NCBI GenBank assembly: GCA_944386015.1
Contig: CALWZK010000007.1
Span: forward strand, 1 to 55,250
Length of the DNA: 55,250 nucleotides
Direction of reading: 5' to 3'
Source: an uncultured Faecalibacterium sp.
GTDB lineage: Bacteria > Bacillota > Clostridia > Oscillospirales > Ruminococcaceae
Numbering within the stretch: the first letter of the stretch is position 1; every line of letters begins with the position of its first letter. Position numbers and translations under genes: made by a program. Shown piece after piece: positions 8,498-16,203 of the stretch. The notes below the pieces were generated by a model. The model saw nothing but the letters and a program-made list of their open reading frames with translations. It did no database searches and had not been told where the DNA came from.

Positions 8498-9529
8498 ATG
8501 TGTTTCCATCTTGGTGCAACCAACCTGTTCCGGTATGCCACCAGTGAGCTCTCCCAGGATGCCTTCATCTGCTGGCTGCTCTCCCACCTCACCCCCGAAG
8601 GGTGGGACGCCGACCCCCAGGTCCGCGCCTGCGCCGCCGATTTCATGGACCGGGTGCTCTGGAACAGCAGGCAGCTGCGGTACCGCCCCGGCTGGCGGAT
8701 TCAGGACATCCGGCGCCAGTACGACAAGATCGACGTGCTGATTGTGCTGAACCAGTACCGGATCATCCTGGAGGACAAGGTAGCCACCGGCACCCGCCGC
8801 AACCAGATTGCAGATTATCAGAAGGCCCTTCTGGCCTCGGAGCCGGGGCTTGCCAAAGAAAACATCCTCACCGTCTACTACAAGATCATCGACCAGCCCG
8901 GGCCTGAGCCGGGGGTGGACTGTGAATTCACCCGGGGGGATTTGCTGGCCCTTTTCCGGCCCTATGGGGGAAGGATTGCAAACCCCATCTTCTGCGATTA
9001 TCTGGAGTACCTGGAATGGATCGAAGCCAGGGCCAACAGCTGGCAGCATCTGAAAATCGCCGACTGGAGCCCCCAGGCCTACATCGGCTTTTTCAAGCAT
9101 TTGCAGCAGGCCCTGCAGGCCGCGCCGGCCCCCCTGGAGTGTTCCTGGGGCTATGTGTCCAACCCGTCGGGCGGGTTCATGGGCCTGTGGCTGGGGGGCC
9201 TGTTTTCCCCCGGCGAACTGGACGCCATGGGCCTGACCCAGGACGTCTGCGACAACCTGTACATCCAGTTCGAGAACGATATCATCGCGGTCAAATATTC
9301 GGTGGACCCCCAAAACAACCCCGACCGGGACCGGTCGGCCCGGGCCAGGCGGGCCCTGTATGAATACCTGAGCCGCCGGCTGGGCGGGGAATGGGAAAAG
9401 AAAGTTTTCCGCTACGGCACTTTCATGACCGTCGGGTACATCAGGTACAACGAATCCAACTACCGGCAGCAGCTGGACAAAATCCTGGACGCGCTGCAAT
9501 CCCTGAAAGACGCCGGGGCGCTTCTTTGA
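8498..9529 (+). CDS. PD-(D/E)XK nuclease superfamily protein
   Basis: A 343-residue soluble protein beginning after a GAGGAGG site. The N-terminal half carries a nuclease-like core: a helix (SQDAFICWLLSHL), Asp79 in DKIDVLIV, then ILEDK with Glu92 and Lys94, which fits D-X12-E-X-K, followed by a helix with conserved polar residues (RRNQIADYQKAL). Proteins of this kind often appear as stand-alone predicted nucleases; some relate to defence or DNA repair, but nothing in the neighbourhood (purine permease, glycerate kinase) says which. It has its own promoter and a shared terminator, so it is a single-gene unit. Function beyond probable Mg-dependent nucleic-acid cleavage is unknown. Confidence 0.75.
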   Translation: MCFHLGATNLFRYATSELSQDAFICWLLSHLTPEGWDADPQVRACAADFMDRVLWNSRQLRYRPGWRIQDIRRQYDKIDVLIVLNQYRIILEDKVATGTRRNQIADYQKALLASEPGLAKENILTVYYKIIDQPGPEPGVDCEFTRGDLLALFRPYGGRIANPIFCDYLEYLEWIEARANSWQHLKIADWSPQAYIGFFKHLQQALQAAPAPLECSWGYVSNPSGGFMGLWLGGLFSPGELDAMGLTQDVCDNLYIQFENDIIAVKYSVDPQNNPDRDRSARARRALYEYLSRRLGGEWEKKVFRYGTFMTVGYIRYNESNYRQQLDKILDALQSLKDAGALL

Positions 9530-9552
9530 CGTGCTGCCCTGCCCCATCCAAA

Positions 9553-9594
9553 AAAATCCCGCCCCGGATCCGACGCAATCCGAAGCGGGATTTT
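9553..9594. terminator. bidirectional intrinsic terminator
   Basis: Perfect 10-bp inverted repeat AAAATCCCGC / GCGGGATTTT between the convergent nuclease and glycerate kinase genes, with T runs on both strands. Confidence 0.88.
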
Positions 9595-9649
9595 CTGTTT
9601 TCTTCCGCCCCCGCAGCGGTTTTTCTGCCGCAGGGCAGGGCCATTGGGA

Positions 9650-10804
9650 TCAGCAGCCGGAAAGGCCCCTGGCCGTCCGGATCAGGCGGAACACCTGTTC
9701 CACCGTCTCGATCAGGTTTTCCCGGGCCTCCCGGGGCTGCATGGCTTGTTCCAGGGTCTGCGGGAACCGCAGAATGGGGAAAAAGGCATCGATGCCAAAC
9801 TGGTTGCACAGGCCGGCGTCCCGGGTGACGCAGCCCGAGAAGGCGATCACCGGCTTGTGCATCGACCTGGCCAGGCCGGACACCCCGGCCGGGGCCTTGC
9901 CCATGGCGGTCTGGGCGTCCAGCCGGCCCTCGCCGGTGACGACCAGGTCGGCCTTCTGGATGCAGGAGGCCAGCCGGGTTTCTTCCAGCACCACCTGGAC
10001 CCCCGACTTCAGCTCCCCCCGCAGAAAGGTGCGGAAGGCAAAGCCCAGGCCGCCGGCGGCCCCGGCCCCGGGATCATCCGGGCGGGCGGGGTAGCCCTTT
10101 TCCAGGGCCAGCTGGCTGAAACGGCGGAGCCAGCCGTCCATCTGCTCCACCATCCGGGGGGTGGCGCCCTTCTGGGGGCCATAGATGGCGCTGGCCCCGG
10201 CAGGGCCGCAGAGGGGGTTGGTGACGTCGCAGGCAATGCGGAAGGTGCAGTCCTTCAGCTGGGGAAGGACCGTCTGCGCCCGGATGTCTGCCAGGTCGGC
10301 CAGACCCTGGGCCCCGGCGCAGACCGGGCAGCCCCGGGAATCCAGCAGCTGGTAGCCCAGAGCCTGGAGCATGCCGATGCCGCCGTCGTTGGTGGCGCTG
10401 CCCCCAATGCCGATGAGAAAGTGGCGGCACCCCTGCCGGATGGCATCGCAAATCATCTCCCCCAGGCCCCAGGTGGTGGTTTTCAGGGGATTGCGCTGGT
10501 CCAGGGGCACCAGCGGCAGGCCGGCGGCGGCCGCCATCTCCAGGATGGCGGTCCGGCGGCCGGGGATCACCCCATAGGAGGTGGTGACGGGGGTGCCCAG
10601 GGGGCCGGTGACGGTCACTTGCCGGAGGGTGCCTCCCATGCCCAGGGTGAGGGCCTCAGCGGTGCCCTCGCCGCCGTCCGCCAGGGGGCGGACCTGGACG
10701 TCGGCGTCGGGGTAAACCCGGCAGATCCCCTCCCGGATGGCCTGCCCGGCTTCCAGAGAAGTCAGGCTGCCTTTGAAAGAGTCCATCGCAACCACTACAT
10801 TCAT
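9650..10804 (-). CDS. glycerate kinase
   Basis: A 384-residue member of the GarK/GlxK glycerate kinase family, which phosphorylates D-glycerate to 2- or 3-phosphoglycerate. The N-terminus MNVVVAMDSFKGSLTSLEAG is the family signature with its active-site Lys. Further marks are ADGGEGT (about 49-55), the Gly-rich IGIGGSATNDGG loop, the GAAGGLGFA stretch and the C-terminal VVTGEGRLDAQT. Length is as expected for the family. The start follows AGGAGG by eight bases; upstream codons in the same frame cover a promoter. It is monocistronic with its own promoter and the bidirectional terminator downstream. Confidence 0.93.
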   Translation of the reverse strand: MNVVVAMDSFKGSLTSLEAGQAIREGICRVYPDADVQVRPLADGGEGTAEALTLGMGGTLRQVTVTGPLGTPVTTSYGVIPGRRTAILEMAAAAGLPLVPLDQRNPLKTTTWGLGEMICDAIRQGCRHFLIGIGGSATNDGGIGMLQALGYQLLDSRGCPVCAGAQGLADLADIRAQTVLPQLKDCTFRIACDVTNPLCGPAGASAIYGPQKGATPRMVEQMDGWLRRFSQLALEKGYPARPDDPGAGAAGGLGFAFRTFLRGELKSGVQVVLEETRLASCIQKADLVVTGEGRLDAQTAMGKAPAGVSGLARSMHKPVIAFSGCVTRDAGLCNQFGIDAFFPILRFPQTLEQAMQPREARENLIETVEQVFRLIRTARGLSGC

Positions 10805-10898
10805 CTTCCCAATTCCTCCTGCGGAGCAGAGGGCCCCCCGGGCCGCCCCGCTCCATCGCTGTTTGCTTTCCCGGGACAAAACCTGTCCTCGTGGTTTC

Positions 10899-10927
10899 AT
10901 TGTAATGGATCGGGCGGGATTTGTAAA
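10899..10927 (-). promoter_or_regulatory. sigma-A-type promoter for glycerate kinase
   Basis: TTTACA, a 17-base spacer and TACAAT read leftwards, about 95 bases before the start codon. The rest of the gene-free stretch 10805-11073 holds only this promoter and the terminator at 11018-11068, plus GC-rich sequence in which I see nothing else. Confidence 0.65.
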
Positions 10928-11017
10928 CCTTGCAGCCCGGCGGGAAATGGTTTTCCCGGGGGCCGGCTGGCCCGGCCAGGCCGGCCAGGCCGGGCGGCGA
11001 GGGCCCGGAACAAGCAG

Positions 11018-11068
11018 GAAAAACCGCCGGGCCCAGAGGCATGCGGCCTCCACGTCCGGCGGTTTTGG
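11018..11068. terminator. bidirectional terminator downstream of the response-regulator remnant
   Basis: Arms AAAACCGCCGG and CCGGCGGTTTT flank a 25-base loop, with T-rich sequence on both strands. It interrupts what should be the continuing response-regulator gene. Confidence 0.7.
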
Positions 11069-11073
11069 TTTCT

Positions 11074-11175
11074 GCTTTCAGCTGTGATTCGATACTCTTC
11101 CCATGGGACCGAATAGCGGATTCCCTTCCGGATGATCTCTTCATCTTCCACAAGCAAGATCCGGTACATTCTCAC
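11074..11175 (-). pseudogene. truncated YesN-type response regulator (receiver N-terminus only)
   Basis: Starting at a GTG that overlaps the stop of the upstream kinase remnant (GTGA), the frame reads RMYRILLVEDEEIIRKGI and onward to VPWEEYRITAES. This is the first beta strand and helix of an AraC-type receiver domain, with the acidic pair in VEDEE. Homology stops after about 34 residues, exactly where a terminator hairpin begins; the phospho-acceptor Asp and the DNA-binding domain are missing. This is a deletion remnant of a YesMN/YesN-type two-component system. Confidence 0.75.
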
Positions 11176-11408
11176 ATCTCTCCTTTTCGGAGCTTCAGCA
11201 GCACTGAAAAGCCCTTTCCCTCGGTGCTGTCAATGGTAAGCCCACTGTCGCCCCCATAGCCCAGCCGGATCCGGCGGTTGATGTTCTGCAGGCCGTTGTG
11301 CTCTATATTGATTTCTTCCGACTGCAGCAGCTCCCGCAGCTGGACCAGGGTTTCCTCCTCCACACCGCCGCCGTTGTCCTTCACCGAGAAATAGAGCACA
11401 TCCGCCCT
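11172..11408 (-). pseudogene. C-terminal remnant of a YesM-type sensor histidine kinase
   Basis: About 78 residues match the end of a HATPase_c domain: VLYFSVKDNGGGV (DNGxG box), HNGLQNINRRIRLGYG (GLxN box) and GKGFSVLLKLRKGE. Everything upstream (sensor, HAMP, histidine box) is gone; the sequence before VLYF is unrelated low-complexity coding. The stop overlaps the GTG of the response-regulator remnant, preserving the original operon joint. Both ends of the locus are therefore deleted. Confidence 0.78.
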
Positions 11409-11550
11409 GCCCCCGCCCCTGCCGCGTTTCGGCCTGCGGCGCCAGGGTCCGGCTTCCCCAGGGGCAGGAAAAGGCGGCCCCGCAGCATTCCGCACAAAGC
11501 AGTGAAAGAGGGCTGTCCCTCCGGGGGCGCCGGTTTTGCCCGGGCAAACA

Positions 11551-11584
11551 CAAAACCCCGGCAGGTCCTCTGATCTGCCGGGGC
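11551..11584 (-). terminator. intrinsic terminator after the polysaccharide deacetylase gene
   Basis: Stem CCCCGGCAG / CTGCCGGGG followed by TTTT on the minus strand, 15 bases past the stop codon. Confidence 0.8.
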
Positions 11585-11599
11585 GTTTCCCTGCCCCCG

Positions 11600-12418
11600 T
11601 CAGGCCAGCTCGTCATACAGCTGGGAGACGGTGCAGAAGGTGTAGCCGTTGTCCTTGTACCATTGGATGATGTCGGGCAGGGCCTCGGCGGTGGTGGCGG
11701 TGGACGGTGAGTCGTGCATCAGCACGATGCACCGGTCCAGCCCCTCGCTGCCCCGGGTGACGTTGCGGCAGACCTCATGGGCCGACAGTTTTTCCCCGGC
11801 GGCGTCCTCGGCGCAGACGTTCCAGTCCACCCAGCGCCAGCCCCGCTGGTCGGCCTCGGCCTTCAGCTCCTTCATGATGCCGTCGCCCCCGTATTTGTGG
11901 CTGACGGTGTTGGTGCTGCCCCCCGGGAACCGCAGGCACTGGATCTGGGTCAGGTCGGCATAGCCGGCCAGCCGCTGGCGCAGCAGGTCGATATCCTCCC
12001 AAAAGGCGTCGGGGCTGCGGTAGATGTCGCTGTATTTGTGGGAAGCCGAGTGAAGGGCAATCTCGTGGCCGGCCGACTGGGCCTGGCGGATCAGGGGCAG
12101 CCATTTTTCATTGGAGTCGTTGGCCACCACAAAGAAGGTGGCGGGCACCTCCTCCCGCTCCAGCACTTCCAGGACGGCGGGGGTGGTGCGGCTGGGGCCG
12201 TCGTCAAAGGTGAGGCAGACCCGGCGGGGGGCGGTATCCTCCCTCGAGACATCGGTGTCGGCCCGGGCCGCCGCTGCCTGGAAAAACTGGGTGTCGGGGT
12301 TCCGGGTCAGATCCCCGGCGCGGCACAGGCTGAGCCGGGCCGGGAACAGCAGGCCCAGGCAAAACCCCGCTGCCGCGCTGGCCGCCAGCGCCAGGGCCCG
12401 GGAACGTGTAAACTGCAT
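11600..12418 (-). CDS. polysaccharide deacetylase (NodB homology domain), membrane-anchored or secreted
   Basis: A 272-residue protein with an N-terminal hydrophobic segment (about 7-28) acting as signal or anchor. The NodB domain follows: CLTFDDGPS (FDDGP 71-75, catalytic base and metal Asp), the metal-binding HSASH (123-127), RFPGGSTN and the C-terminal VLMHDSP. Enzymes of this family remove N-acetyl groups from peptidoglycan or other amino sugars outside the membrane. The start follows GAGGAGG by about eight bases. The gene is transcribed away from the divergent tRNA pair and ends at its own terminator. The substrate is not deducible. Confidence 0.9.
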   Translation of the reverse strand: MQFTRSRALALAASAAAGFCLGLLFPARLSLCRAGDLTRNPDTQFFQAAAARADTDVSREDTAPRRVCLTFDDGPSRTTPAVLEVLEREEVPATFFVVANDSNEKWLPLIRQAQSAGHEIALHSASHKYSDIYRSPDAFWEDIDLLRQRLAGYADLTQIQCLRFPGGSTNTVSHKYGGDGIMKELKAEADQRGWRWVDWNVCAEDAAGEKLSAHEVCRNVTRGSEGLDRCIVLMHDSPSTATTAEALPDIIQWYKDNGYTFCTVSQLYDELA

Positions 12419-12502
12419 AGAGCGCCTCCTCGCAAAAAAATCCACTACCAGTCTATGAGGCCGGAAATTTTCTATGAACCCTCTGAAAAACAAAATGACA
12501 CC

Positions 12503-12534
12503 TTGACTTTGGGCCCCGGATGTGGTATTATAAT
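12503..12534 (+). promoter_or_regulatory. promoter of the tRNA-Leu/tRNA-Arg unit
   Basis: TTGACT and, 17 bases later, TATTAT within TATTATAAT; tRNA-Leu begins about 45 bases downstream. Confidence 0.75.
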
Positions 12535-12577
12535 CAGGCAGTTCAGCCCGCGGCCCACAAGCCGCCGACACAGATAT

Positions 12578-12660
12578 GCGAGGGTGGCGGAACTGGCATA
12601 CGCGCACGTTTGAGGTGCGTGTGGGAAACCTTGAGGGTTCAAATCCCTTCCCTCGCACCA
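12578..12660 (+). tRNA. tRNA-Leu(GAG)
   Basis: Acceptor arms GCGAGGG / CCCTCGC pair, followed by discriminator A and an encoded CCA. The anticodon arm CACGT-TTGAGGT-GCGTG gives anticodon GAG. A long variable arm and a T-loop GTTCAAAT complete a class II leucine tRNA. Confidence 0.93.
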
Positions 12661-12747
12661 GAACGGGTGCCCTTGAAGCGGAGACGCTGCGAGGACACTC
12701 GTTTTCTTGTACCTGAACCCTTTCCCTCAGGGGAGGGGATTGCATAG

Positions 12748-12824
12748 GTCTCTGTAGCTCAGTTGGATAGAGCGACCGCCTCCTAAGCGGTAGGCCGGAG
12801 GTTCGATTCCTCTCAGGGACGCCA
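12748..12824 (+). tRNA. tRNA-Arg(CCU)
   Basis: Acceptor arms GTCTCTG / CAGGGAC, D-arm AGCTCAGTTGGATAGAGC, anticodon arm ACCGC-CTCCTAA-GCGGT (anticodon CCT), T-arm GGAGGTTCGATTCCTCT, discriminator G and encoded CCA. Confidence 0.94.
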
Positions 12825-12828
12825 AAAA

Positions 12829-12874
12829 CCCCGCCGGGCATCCTGCAATGCAGGGGCCCCGGCGGGGCTTTTTG
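12829..12874 (+). terminator. intrinsic terminator of the tRNA unit
   Basis: GC-rich stem (CCCCGCCGGG / CCCGGCGGGG) followed by TTTTT directly after tRNA-Arg. Confidence 0.88.
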
Positions 12875-12900
12875 TTTGATTCAGATGCCGCTGCAGACCG

Positions 12901-12934
12901 AAAAAGCCGCCGCCCTCCGGGGCAGCGGCTTTTG
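12901..12934 (-). terminator. intrinsic terminator after the ion permease gene
   Basis: Stem AAAAGCCGC / GCGGCTTTT; on the minus strand the T run continues to TTTTT. It faces the tRNA terminator in a convergent arrangement. Confidence 0.85.
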
Positions 12935-12956
12935 TCTTGCTGTTTTGCGGGTTGTT

Positions 12957-14090
12957 TCAGATGGACAGCAGCGCCCACAGCCCCAGCAGCACCACCAGGA
13001 ACACCACGTTGGAGATGGTGAAGAGGGCGAAGTACCGGCCCTTGCGCTGAGGCTCCTCCCGGGCAATCTGCCGGTAGGAGATCAGGCTGGCCATCGAGGC
13101 GATCAGGGTGCCAAGGCCGCCCAGGTTGGTGCCGATGATGAGGGCCCGGGTGTTGTCGGTGAAGCCGGACAGCAGCAGGGCCGCCGGCACGTTGCTGGTG
13201 ACCTGGGAAGCCAGCACCGACACCAGCACCTCCCGGCCGGCGATGATCCCCGCCAGCCAGTCGGAAAAGGCGGGGATCCGCCCCAGGTTGCCGATGAACA
13301 CAAAGAAGGCCACGAAGGTCAGCAGCAGGGAGTAGTCCACCCCTTTCAGGGTGATGCGGTCGGCGGCCAGGGCGGCGATCAGCACCGCAGCGAAGGACAC
13401 CCCATAGGGCAGCACCCGCACCACCGACAGCAGGCACACCAGGAACAGCACCCCGTATATCACCACAATCTTCTGGTTGGCGTGGGCGCTGTGTTTGGAG
13501 GCCAGGAAGGGCCCCGCGCCGGACCGCAGGTTGCGGCAGGTGAACACCGCCCAGGCGGCCAGCATCACCAGGGAGGCCAGGCTGTAAGGCAGCATCAGCA
13601 GCACAAACTCCCCCATCCCCATGCCGCCTTTGCCGTAAAGGTAGAGGTTCTGGGGGTTGCCGATGGGGGTCAGCATGCTGCCGAGGTTCGCCGCCACCGT
13701 CTGCATGCAGACCACCGGCAGGGCCAGTTTTTCCCGCATTTCCTCCCCCAGGCTGTCCAGCACCACAAAGGTGAAGGGGACGAAGGTCAGCAGGGAGACA
13801 TCGTTGGTGATGAACATGCTGCCGAAAAAGCACAGCCCCACCAGCACCAGCACCAGCTGGAGGGTGCCGCCGCTGAGGGCCAGCAGGGCCCGTCCCATCC
13901 GGTCAAACACCCCCTGGCGCCGCAGCCCCGCCATCACCGTCATCAGGGAGAACAGGATGGCCAGGGTGCGGAAATCAATGTAGCCGATGTATTCGGCGTC
14001 CGGCCGGACCAGGATGGCAGACAGGATGGCCAGGGCAGCCGCAACTGCCAGCACCGTCTCCTGCTGAAAAAAGCGTTTCAGTTTCGTCAT
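12957..14090 (-). CDS. SLC13/ArsB-NhaD superfamily permease
   Basis: A 377-residue polytopic protein with about ten hydrophobic segments. Marks of the ion-transporter superfamily are the re-entrant-loop motifs NDVSLLTFVPF with SMLTPIGNPQNLYLY in the first half, and SNVPAALLLSGF with GTNLGGLGTLIASMASLIS in the second. These motifs place it with NhaD/CitMHS/ArsB-like permeases that move anions or exchange Na+ and H+. The exact substrate is unknown. The start follows AAGGAA. It sits downstream of the M18 aminopeptidase gene with a hairpin terminator between them, so probably a separate unit. Confidence 0.85.
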   Translation of the reverse strand: MTKLKRFFQQETVLAVAAALAILSAILVRPDAEYIGYIDFRTLAILFSLMTVMAGLRRQGVFDRMGRALLALSGGTLQLVLVLVGLCFFGSMFITNDVSLLTFVPFTFVVLDSLGEEMREKLALPVVCMQTVAANLGSMLTPIGNPQNLYLYGKGGMGMGEFVLLMLPYSLASLVMLAAWAVFTCRNLRSGAGPFLASKHSAHANQKIVVIYGVLFLVCLLSVVRVLPYGVSFAAVLIAALAADRITLKGVDYSLLLTFVAFFVFIGNLGRIPAFSDWLAGIIAGREVLVSVLASQVTSNVPAALLLSGFTDNTRALIIGTNLGGLGTLIASMASLISYRQIAREEPQRKGRYFALFTISNVVFLVVLLGLWALLSI

Positions 14091-14110
14091 AATTCCTTCC
14101 CCTTATCCGC

Positions 14111-14139
14111 AAAAGGGAGCGGCGCTGCCGCGCCGCTCC
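14111..14139 (-). terminator. intrinsic terminator after the M18 aminopeptidase gene
   Basis: Perfect 10-bp stem GGAGCGGCGC / GCGCCGCTCC followed by TTTT on the minus strand, 27 bases past the stop. Confidence 0.82.
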
Positions 14140-14165
14140 TGAGGGTTCACAGTGAGATTGCTGGT

Positions 14166-15569
14166 TTAGTCCTGTGCGTTCACGAATGCGGTGAAGGCAC
14201 GGTAAGCCATGTACAGGTCGTTCTTGCTGACCACCTCGAAGGGAGAGTGCATGGACAGCACAGGCACGCCGATATCCACCACGGGGATGCCGCGGCGGGC
14301 CACCTCGGTGGCCACGGTGCCGCCGCCGCCCAGGTCGATGCGGCCCAGCTCACCGATCTGCCAGGCCACGCCGTTGGCGTCCATCATCCGGGTCAGATAG
14401 CCCAGCTGCTCGGCGGTGGCGTCGTTGGCAGCGCTCTTGCCGCGGCTGCCGGTGTACTTGAAGAAGGCCACGCCGCGGCCGGCGTAGGTGCCGTTCTGGG
14501 GCTCAAAGGCGCTGGCCCAGCTGGGATCGTAGGCTGCGGTCACGTCAGCGGACAGGCACAGGCTGGCCCGGAAGGCGCGGATGGGGTCAGCGTTCTGGCT
14601 GGCGCACAGCTGGCGCAGCCAGTCGTAGGTGTAGGTGCTGCCCATGCCGGTGATGCCGTAGCTGCCGATCTCTTCTTTATCTGCCAGGACGCAGACGGTG
14701 GTGAAGGCGGGGTTCTTGACCTCGATCTCGGCCATCAGGGCGGGGTAAGCGTCCACGCGGTCGTCCTGGCCGTAGCCGCCGATCATCGACCGGTCAAAGC
14801 CGATGTCACGGGCGGGGGTGGCGGGGACGATCTCCAGCTCGGCGCGGGTGAAGTCCTTCTCCACGATGCCGTACTTCTCGTTCAGCAGCATCATGGTGTT
14901 GAGCTTGATCTTCTCCTTGATCTCCTCGTCCTCCACGGCGTCCGAGCCGATCAGGATGTTCAGCTCCTCGCCCCGGATGCCGTCGGACAGCTCCCGCTTG
15001 TTCTGCTCGGCGCTCAGGTGGGGCAGCAGGTCGGTGATGCAGAAGGCGGGGTCGTTCACGTCCTCGCCCACCTGGACGGTGACGGTGGAGCCGTCGGCAC
15101 GGGTCAGCACGCCGTGGAGGGCCAGGGGCATGGTGGCCCACTGATACTTGCGGATGCCGCCGTAGTAGTGGGTCTTGAAGTAGCTGAAGTGGGCAGCCTC
15201 ATACAGGGGGTTGGGACGGATGTCCAGCCGGGGGCTGTCGATGTGGGCGATCAGCAGGTGGAAGCCCTCCTCCATCGAACGGGTGCCGATGGTGGCGCAC
15301 AGCACAGCCTTCTTGTGCTGGATCCAGTACACCTTCTCGCCGGGGGCGTACTGCTTGCGGTCGTCGTACAGCTGATAGCCGGCAGCCTTCAGGGTCTGCT
15401 CGGACCAGTCGGCCACTTCCCGCTCGGTCTTGCAGCGGGTGATGAAGTCCTTGTAGCCCTCGGCAAAGTCGGCGGCGGCCTTGCGGACGTCGGCGTTCTT
15501 GTCCGACTGGTACTCGGGCTCGTACAGCAGCTCTTTGGCCTTCTTCTGGATTTCGGTCATTTCTTTCAT
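14166..15569 (-). CDS. M18-family metallo-aminopeptidase
   Basis: A 467-residue cytosolic aminopeptidase of the aspartyl aminopeptidase (M18) family, cleaving N-terminal residues from peptides using two metal ions. Visible motifs are HIDSPRLDIRPNPLYE (His109, Asp111), YGQDDRVD with the bridging Asp, DKEEIGSYG with catalytic Glu and a metal Glu, and the terminal VLSMHSPFEVVSKND with the last metal His. The dodecameric family normally has 430-490 residues. I use the ATG ending at 15569 (MKEMTE), behind a GAAGAGG site; codons further upstream run into the previous gene's terminator. It appears to be monocistronic. Confidence 0.93.
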   Translation of the reverse strand: MKEMTEIQKKAKELLYEPEYQSDKNADVRKAAADFAEGYKDFITRCKTEREVADWSEQTLKAAGYQLYDDRKQYAPGEKVYWIQHKKAVLCATIGTRSMEEGFHLLIAHIDSPRLDIRPNPLYEAAHFSYFKTHYYGGIRKYQWATMPLALHGVLTRADGSTVTVQVGEDVNDPAFCITDLLPHLSAEQNKRELSDGIRGEELNILIGSDAVEDEEIKEKIKLNTMMLLNEKYGIVEKDFTRAELEIVPATPARDIGFDRSMIGGYGQDDRVDAYPALMAEIEVKNPAFTTVCVLADKEEIGSYGITGMGSTYTYDWLRQLCASQNADPIRAFRASLCLSADVTAAYDPSWASAFEPQNGTYAGRGVAFFKYTGSRGKSAANDATAEQLGYLTRMMDANGVAWQIGELGRIDLGGGGTVATEVARRGIPVVDIGVPVLSMHSPFEVVSKNDLYMAYRAFTAFVNAQD

Positions 15570-15595
15570 ACTCGTAACCTCTTCCTTTTTACTCC

Positions 15596-15632
15596 GAAAA
15601 AGCCCCGGGGCGGCTGCCGCCGGGGCCCTTCT
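15596..15632 (-). terminator. intrinsic terminator after the lytic transglycosylase gene
   Basis: GC-rich stem (GGCCCCGGCGGC / GCCCCGGGGC) followed by TTTTT on the minus strand, a few bases past the stop codon. It leaves under 30 bases for any promoter of the aminopeptidase gene. Confidence 0.75.
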
Positions 15633-15636
15633 GTTT

Positions 15637-16203
15637 TTATATACTGGAGCCGTACAGCTCCGTATAGCGTTCATATCCCTGGAGGATCTTCTCTACATAA
15701 TGGTTCATCCGGCTGTAGGGGAAGCTGGGCAGGGTCTTGCCGTCCCCTTGGTAGTCCTCGTGGTTCAGCAGGCTGTCCACCGTCCCCCATCCGCTGTGAT
15801 AGGCCGCGGCCGCCGTGGCCACGTCCCCGCCGTACCGGCCCAGGCACAGCCGCAGATAGTAGGCCCCGAACCGCACCGCGCAGTCGGGGTCGTAGAGATC
15901 TTCAAAGGTCAGATCCTCCTCGGGGGCAATTTTGGTCTTGATCCACTCAAAGGTGTCCTCGGTCATCTGCATCAGCCCCCGGGCCCCCACCTCCGACTCG
16001 GCCATGGGGTCGAAGCCGCTCTCGGTGCGGATGAAGGTGTAGATCAGTAAAGGGTCCAGGTCATAGGCCGATGCATAAGCGGCCACCACATCGGGGTACT
16101 TGCAGGGGTAGAGGTATTCCTCCACCCGGCGCACCGCCGTGGGCAAGGTCAGCAGCACAATCACTGCCAGCACCAGGGCAATGCGTTTGGTTCGCAGTTT
16201 CAA
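15637..16203 (-). CDS. lytic transglycosylase (SLT domain), membrane-anchored
   Basis: A 188-residue protein with a basic N-terminus and one hydrophobic segment (about 7-22), then an SLT/goose-lysozyme-like domain: TFIRTESGFDP with catalytic Glu61, ARGLMQMTEDTFEWI, GAYYLRLCLGRYGG and AAAAYHSG. Such enzymes cleave the glycan strand of peptidoglycan, forming anhydro-muropeptides. I take a TTG start whose TGA-overlap with the coaE stop (TTGA) suggests coupling; no ATG lies before the hydrophobic segment in this frame without running back into coaE. It is the last gene of prfA-tsaC-coaE-slt. Confidence 0.85.
   Translation of the reverse strand: MKLRTKRIALVLAVIVLLTLPTAVRRVEEYLYPCKYPDVVAAYASAYDLDPLLIYTFIRTESGFDPMAESEVGARGLMQMTEDTFEWIKTKIAPEEDLTFEDLYDPDCAVRFGAYYLRLCLGRYGGDVATAAAAYHSGWGTVDSLLNHEDYQGDGKTLPSFPYSRMNHYVEKILQGYERYTELYGSSI

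Noticed and set aside
10930-11010. GGCCGGCC-rich stretch as a repeat array or origin
   Set aside because: It is short irregular GC-rich sequence without a consistent unit, between a promoter and a terminator.
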